Of a DNA stretch of 17,012 nucleotides, positions 13,800 through 17,012 are shown piece after piece. Below the pieces are notes generated by a model. It worked only from the letters and a program-made list of their open reading frames with translations, ran no database searches and had not been told where the DNA came from. Position 1 is the first letter of the stretch. Every line of letters starts with the position of its first letter. The stretch covers positions 1-17,012 of the forward strand of contig JBGPLH010000032.1 of the NCBI GenBank assembly GCA_041486365.1, written 5' to 3'. The position numbers and the translations under genes were made by a program. This DNA comes from JBGPLH01 sp041486365 [NCBI: Thermodesulfobacteriota bacterium]. GTDB lineage: Bacteria; JAUYMQ01.

Positions 13800-14308
13800 A
13801 GCCGCGGGCGCGCTTCGGCGCCATGGGCGAGGGTTGCGCGATCGAGAGGCCGGGGCCCTTCCTGTGGAACGCCGACCGGATTCGCCTGGGGTGCCGCGTC
13901 CGAATCGGTCGCGAAGCCCGTCTCCAGGTGAACCTCCATGACGGCCATGCGGTCCACTGGATCGATATCGAGGACGACGTCGTGATCGGCTCCGCCTCCC
14001 AGCTCAGCGCGAGCCTCGGGATCACCATCGGCCACGGCACGCGGATCGGCGAGGAGGTGCTGATCACCGACAACATGCACTGCTACGAGGACGTCTCGAC
14101 GCCGATCCCGCTCCAGACGGTGCGCCCGGTGGGACCGGTGCGCATCGGGGCGAACGCCTACATCGGCCGCGGCGCCGTGATCCTCGGCGGGGTGACGATC
14201 GGAGACGGCGCCGTGGTCGTGGACCGCGCCGTTGTCCAGCGAGACGTGGCGCCGGGCGAATGGGTCGCCGGCTGCCATACGGGCCAGATCACGCTTCGCC
14301 GCCCCTGA
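13796..14308 (+). CDS. Left-handed beta-helix acyltransferase, third and shortest
   Basis: A 170-residue hexapeptide-repeat protein lacking the basic N-terminal stretch of the other two. Coil elements: IRLGCRVRIGREARLQVNL, IDIEDDVVIGSASQLSASLG, ITIGHGTRIGEEVLITDNMH (loop ITDNMHCYEDV, 89-100), VRIGANAYIGRGAVILGGVT, IGDGAVVVDRAVVQRDVAPG and EWVAGCHTGQI. H95 in the NMHCYED loop is the candidate catalytic residue. The ATG at 13796 overlaps the previous stop (ATGA); a longer reading frame upstream to 13298 lies inside the previous gene and is rejected. An acetyl group donor is assumed from the family. It is the third acyltransferase in three kilobases, which points to a multiply acylated glycan. 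Confidence 0.82.
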   Translation: MKPRARFGAMGEGCAIERPGPFLWNADRIRLGCRVRIGREARLQVNLHDGHAVHWIDIEDDVVIGSASQLSASLGITIGHGTRIGEEVLITDNMHCYEDVSTPIPLQTVRPVGPVRIGANAYIGRGAVILGGVTIGDGAVVVDRAVVQRDVAPGEWVAGCHTGQITLRRP

Positions 14309-14346
14309 AGGAACGCCGTCCCGCCATCCCCCTGTCCGGAGCCCGC

Positions 14347-15042
14347 GTGGAAGATCGCTCTTCGTTCTGGGTCCGCTACTACCGTGAAATCGTCGCGCGG
14401 AAGAATCCCTGGCTCGACTACTCCAACGAGCGCGTCCAGGCCCAGACCTTCGCGCTCTCGCTGGAGGCGGCCGGGCCGGTGCACGGGCGCCGCTGCCTCG
14501 ACGTGGGATGCGGCTGGGGCCAGTTCTCGCTGTGCCTCGCGGCGCTGGGGGCTTCGAAGGTGACCGGCGTCGATGCGATGGAAGATCTGATCGCGCATCA
14601 CCGGAAGAGCCACCCCGACCATCGCTGGACCACGGGGGACGTCCTGAACCCCGCCTTCCGCCAGAGCCTCGGCGCCTTCGACCTCGTCTTCCTGCTGGAG
14701 GTCCTCCAGTACATGCCGATCCGCGAGGCAATCCACGGCCTGTGGGAGAGCCTTTCTCCCGGCGGTCGCATCGTGGCCATGGTCCCCAACCGCGAGTGTC
14801 CGATCATCCAGGGGGCCGTCGCGCGATTCGAAGGGAAGTACGCTCCTCCCTCTCCCGCCGAGCTGGTCGCCGTGCTCGACGACTTGCCCGCCCGCCACTT
14901 CTGGCACATCCGCGGGCTCACCTTCCAGGAGGACCAGCGGCACCTTCCCTACGGCGTCTCCCCGTGGACGACCCGTCCCGCCTGGGACGCGCCTCCGAAC
15001 CGGCTGCTGGTCGTTGCGGAGAAGGCGGCCGAACAAGCCTAG
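14347..15042 (+). CDS. Class I SAM-dependent methyltransferase, second copy type
   Basis: A 231-residue protein, last gene of the operon. Motif I is CLDVGCGWGQFSL (50-62), followed by VTGVDAMEDLI (72-82, acidic D76), WTTGDVLNP, FDLVFLLEVLQYMP and the post-motif LSPGGRIVAMVPN. It is not closely similar to the methyltransferase at 3174 beyond the fold motifs. The GTG at 14347 has CGGAG five bases upstream and leaves a 38-nt gap; the frame is open to an ATG at 14260, but that start lacks a ribosome binding site and would overlap the acyltransferase by 49 nt. The N-terminal FWVRYYREIVARKNPWLDYSNE resembles small-molecule and sugar methyltransferases. The acceptor is unknown; a terminal or nonulosonate residue of the same glycan is the natural guess. 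Confidence 0.82.
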   Translation: MEDRSSFWVRYYREIVARKNPWLDYSNERVQAQTFALSLEAAGPVHGRRCLDVGCGWGQFSLCLAALGASKVTGVDAMEDLIAHHRKSHPDHRWTTGDVLNPAFRQSLGAFDLVFLLEVLQYMPIREAIHGLWESLSPGGRIVAMVPNRECPIIQGAVARFEGKYAPPSPAELVAVLDDLPARHFWHIRGLTFQEDQRHLPYGVSPWTTRPAWDAPPNRLLVVAEKAAEQA

Positions 15043-15051
15043 GGCGTTCCG

Positions 15052-15071
15052 GCCCGGGTGCACCTCCGGGC
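15052..15071. terminator. Weak hairpin in the convergent intergenic gap
   Basis: GCCCGG (15052-15057) and CCGGGC (15066-15071) can pair around an 8-nt loop in the 55-bp gap between the converging operons. Neither strand has a T-run after it, so this is at best a non-canonical bidirectional terminator. Confidence 0.2.
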
Positions 15072-15097
15072 TTGCCGGGGCGGGGGACGATCCTTCC

Positions 15098-16357
15098 TCA
15101 GCATGTCCTTGGGCGAAGGGCGCTCATCCGACCCAGGAATTCCCCAAAAAAAAGAATGAACACGAACAGGATCGGATAGGCGAAGCGCGGAGAGCCGTAG
15201 GTGACGAGGTGCACTAGGGTCCAGTAGATCACCAAGAGGCCGAACACCGTTTTTGGCCCGTGCCGGATCTGGATGTAGCCCAGGAGGCCTCCCGCGAGGA
15301 TCAGGAGGTGAAACAATTCCAGCGCGACTTTCTCGAAGATCGAGTACTTCTTCGGGACGGCGAGATAGGGGGCCCAGTACAGATCGAAGAACTTTCGGGG
15401 CATGCGCCGGAAGAAACCCACGGGATCTGCTGCGATACTTTTCACCGCCAGATCCCTGAATGCCCTGTCCCGTCTCAAGGCCAATCGGCCTTCGTAGGGC
15501 TCCGGCGCACCGGCCTTCGACTGCCCCTCGTATTCCTGAAACTCCGGGTGCTCGAGGAGGAACCGCTGGAAAAGCGGACTTCGCTTGGGGAGGTACCGCC
15601 CTCCCGAGTAGGGGTTGTTCCCGGCCCAGAGCACATCCCCGCCGTTCGTTGCATAGAGCGCCGGCCGTTCGAAGGTCACGAAGTTCCGGACCAGCCAAGG
15701 AGCGATCACGCCTGCGTAAGCCGCCAGGAAGGCCAGACCGTATGAAATGCGACGGCCTCGTTGCGCAAGCAGGAGGGCCACGACGAAACCGAAGGGCAGG
15801 AGGCCACCGCGGGTGAGATCGGCCAAGCCGATCAGGACACCCGCGACCACGGACCTTCTTCCCCTGGGCTCCGTGAGCGCGCGGGTGATCGCGAACATCG
15901 TCGCAATCAGAAAGAAGGTGAAGACCAGTTCGGAGTCGACGACGCCACAGGCGAGGATCGACGGAACGAAGAACGCGTAGAGGATCGGCGGCGCATACAG
16001 GGCGGCAGCCTGACCTCGACTCCCGTAGAACAGCCGTGCAAGCAGCCAGAGAAGCCCGCAGGCCAGGGTGTCCAGCATGGCCTGCGCGACGAGAATGCCG
16101 CGTACGCCAGGTCCAAACAATACCATGACCATCGAGATGAAAACCGGATAGACGGGCAGCCGGTGAAGCGTCGGGAGTCCCTCGACGATCGCGTAGCTCC
16201 CCCGGAGCAAGTTCCCCCCGATTGCGTAGTACTGCGACGCGTCCCTAGATATCTCGGGGAGCGGATTCCAAACGATTGCAGCGAGCCGGATCAGAAGGGT
16301 CGCCAGGAGGATAAGCGAGATGGGAATCCAGGATCGTTCGGCAGAGGATTCTGTCAT
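15098..16357 (-). CDS. GT39/PMT-type integral-membrane glycosyltransferase
   Basis: A 419-residue polytopic membrane protein that would move a sugar from a polyprenyl-phosphate donor to an acceptor on the outer face of the cytoplasmic membrane (family knowledge, ArnT/PMT_2). A first membrane helix (about 12-30) is followed by the extracytoplasmic loop ISRDASQYYAIGGNLL, where D39 is the expected catalytic Asp, and by HRLPVYPVFIS (65-75). Further hydrophobic helices follow at about 73-95, 97-110, 118-137, 143-160, 171-197 and 205-222. WLVRNFVTFERP and TNGGDVLWAGNNPYSGG are characteristic of this GT39 subgroup. The last helices are 340-410. The ATG overlaps the upstream gene's stop (ATGA), so the two are co-transcribed. 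The coding sequence is less GC-rich than the operon it faces and holds an 8-T tract near its 3' end. Confidence 0.85.
   Translation of the reverse strand: MTESSAERSWIPISLILLATLLIRLAAIVWNPLPEISRDASQYYAIGGNLLRGSYAIVEGLPTLHRLPVYPVFISMVMVLFGPGVRGILVAQAMLDTLACGLLWLLARLFYGSRGQAAALYAPPILYAFFVPSILACGVVDSELVFTFFLIATMFAITRALTEPRGRRSVVAGVLIGLADLTRGGLLPFGFVVALLLAQRGRRISYGLAFLAAYAGVIAPWLVRNFVTFERPALYATNGGDVLWAGNNPYSGGRYLPKRSPLFQRFLLEHPEFQEYEGQSKAGAPEPYEGRLALRRDRAFRDLAVKSIAADPVGFFRRMPRKFFDLYWAPYLAVPKKYSIFEKVALELFHLLILAGGLLGYIQIRHGPKTVFGLLVIYWTLVHLVTYGSPRFAYPILFVFILFFGEFLGRMSALRPRTC
15142..15153 (-). repeat. C4A8 homopolymer tract in the GT39 gene 3' end
   Basis: The plus strand has CCCC then eight A; in the coding direction this is TTTTTTTTGGGG, within ILFFGEF. 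It lies about 15 codons from the stop. In otherwise GC-rich DNA this is the longest A/T homopolymer seen in the window and a candidate slippage site. Confidence 0.6.
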
Positions 16358-17012
16358 CCGTCACCCCCTCGAACGGGCGGCGTACCCCCGCCGGCTCCTC
16401 CGGAGGGCACGGCAGAGGAGGAATCGAGGATCGGGCGGTTGACGCGGTAGACGATGGTCTCCGGGCCCCGCTCCACGTGCACGACCTCGAACAGCCGGGG
16501 GTAAGCGGCGATCACCGGGCGCAGGAACTTCTCGCTCTCCCAGTGCCAGTGGCTGTCCTCGATCACGTAGGCAACGTGGTGCCGTCGGATCACGTCGATT
16601 GCCTCCCTGGGGTCCCGGCTGAAGGGATAGCAGGTGGTCCGGTGCCCGGTGAGCAGGTAGCTGTTCCAGGGCTTGCTGTCCATGATCACGGCTTCCTTCG
16701 GCGCGTTCGCGTCGATCCATGCCCCCGCCCGCACGTAGGCCGACGCGCCCCTATCCACGCGATCGTAGAGGTTTGCCGCGCCCCGCGGACCGAAGTCGTC
16801 CTGGATCGTGAAGCGCGCCTGCCGTGCCAGGAGCAGCGTCGAGAGCAGGACCGCCAGGACGAGCACGGCGAGCCCGGCCGGGCCCGCGGGGCCGGTCACG
16901 GGCGCCGGTCGCCTCCTGATCCATCCCGCGACGGAATCGGTCCCGCGCATCATGTAATAGAGCGCCAGCGGCATCACGGGGAGAACGTACCTGGCGCGCA
17001 CCGCCGGGTAGA
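16354..17012 (-). CDS. GT39-like membrane glycosyltransferase, C-terminal part only
   Basis: The gene enters from the right edge, so its start and most membrane helices are missing; 218 residues are visible. The first visible stretch, YPAVRARYVLPVMPLALYYM, is the R-x-RY-LP-x-x-P helix usual near the end of the GT39/PMT membrane domain. A last hydrophobic segment (GLAVLVLAVLLSTLLLARQA) follows. After it comes a soluble domain of about 130 residues (DANAPKEAVIMDSKPWNSYLL, HHVAYVIEDSHWHW, ETIVYRVNRP) that many GT39 proteins carry outside the membrane, and a Gly/Pro-rich tail. Its stop overlaps the start of the next GT39 gene (ATGA). GTG 17001 is not a real start, because the frame stays open to the edge with family-like sequence. 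Confidence 0.8.
   Translation of the reverse strand, partial: YPAVRARYVLPVMPLALYYMMRGTDSVAGWIRRRPAPVTGPAGPAGLAVLVLAVLLSTLLLARQARFTIQDDFGPRGAANLYDRVDRGASAYVRAGAWIDANAPKEAVIMDSKPWNSYLLTGHRTTCYPFSRDPREAIDVIRRHHVAYVIEDSHWHWESEKFLRPVIAAYPRLFEVVHVERGPETIVYRVNRPILDSSSAVPSGGAGGGTPPVRGGDG

Noticed and set aside
14260-14346. Upstream ATG start for the last methyltransferase
   Set aside because: No ribosome binding site, a 49-nt overlap with the acyltransferase gene, and no family-like sequence in the added 29 residues. GTG 14347 has CGGAG in place.
15142-15153. A8 run as the T-tract of an intrinsic terminator
   Set aside because: It lies within the GT39 coding frame, with no GC-rich stem directly before it on the minus strand.
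15014-15217. Plus-strand small open frame across the convergent gap
   Set aside because: It overlaps the ends of both converging genes, has no ribosome binding site and no recognisable sequence.
1-17012. CRISPR array, tRNA, rRNA, insertion sequence or prophage
   Set aside because: No regularly spaced repeats, no cloverleaf or rRNA sequence noticed, no transposase, integrase or phage structural gene in any frame read.

Overview
The window (about 17 kb) is very GC-rich bacterial DNA, roughly two thirds to three quarters G+C in most genes by eye. Genes are packed with 1-8 nt gaps or overlaps, GTG and TTG starts are common, and sigma-70-like promoters are readable. A Gram-negative or candidate-phylum bacterium from an environmental or metagenomic source fits, but no rRNA, tRNA or housekeeping marker lets me name a taxon.

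Layout: (1) At the left edge, on the minus strand, is a 3'-truncated UDP-GlcNAc 2-epimerase gene (wecB), reading out of the window. (2) A 208-bp divergent intergenic region holds two plausible promoters and a hairpin repeat. (3) From 1017 to 15042, all on the plus strand, lies one continuous 14-gene operon for a nonulosonic (sialic-acid-like, pseudaminic-type) sugar and its transfer: pseB dehydratase, pseC aminotransferase, a SAM methyltransferase, a carbamoyltransferase, pseI-type synthase, a second divergent NeuB-family synthase, an SpsF-type nucleotidyltransferase, a PseG-type UDP-sugar hydrolase, then a GT-B glycosyltransferase plus left-handed-beta-helix acyltransferase, a second copy of that pair, a third beta-helix acyltransferase, and a second SAM methyltransferase. 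(4) Converging on the operon from the right (minus strand, 17012 to 15098) are two overlapping genes for GT39/PMT-type integral-membrane glycosyltransferases, the upstream one cut by the window edge.

How the genes fit together: PseB and PseC would turn UDP-GlcNAc into a UDP-4-amino-4,6-dideoxy sugar. An acyltransferase (no PseH is present, so perhaps one of the beta-helix enzymes) would acylate it. The PseG-type hydrolase would release the free hexose, a NeuB-family enzyme would condense it with phosphoenolpyruvate to a nine-carbon acid, and the SpsF-type enzyme would activate it with CMP. The two paralogous GT-B enzymes, which carry HP and S-S motifs like those of bacterial sialyltransferases, are candidates for transferring it. 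Methyl-, carbamoyl- and acyltransferases would decorate it. The target (flagellin, LPS, capsule or S-layer) is not shown by the sequence.

The most unusual signals are the coexistence of two NeuB paralogs, one with substituted active-site residues; the tandem duplication of a glycosyltransferase-acyltransferase pair, including the same TTG start overlapping the previous stop codon by 8 nt; a small hairpin repeat family that seems to have extended the wecB N terminus and split the start of the second synthase gene; and three separate short duplications at gene junctions. No CRISPR array, tRNA, rRNA, IS element or phage gene was seen, and no gene-free stretch exceeds 300 bp.
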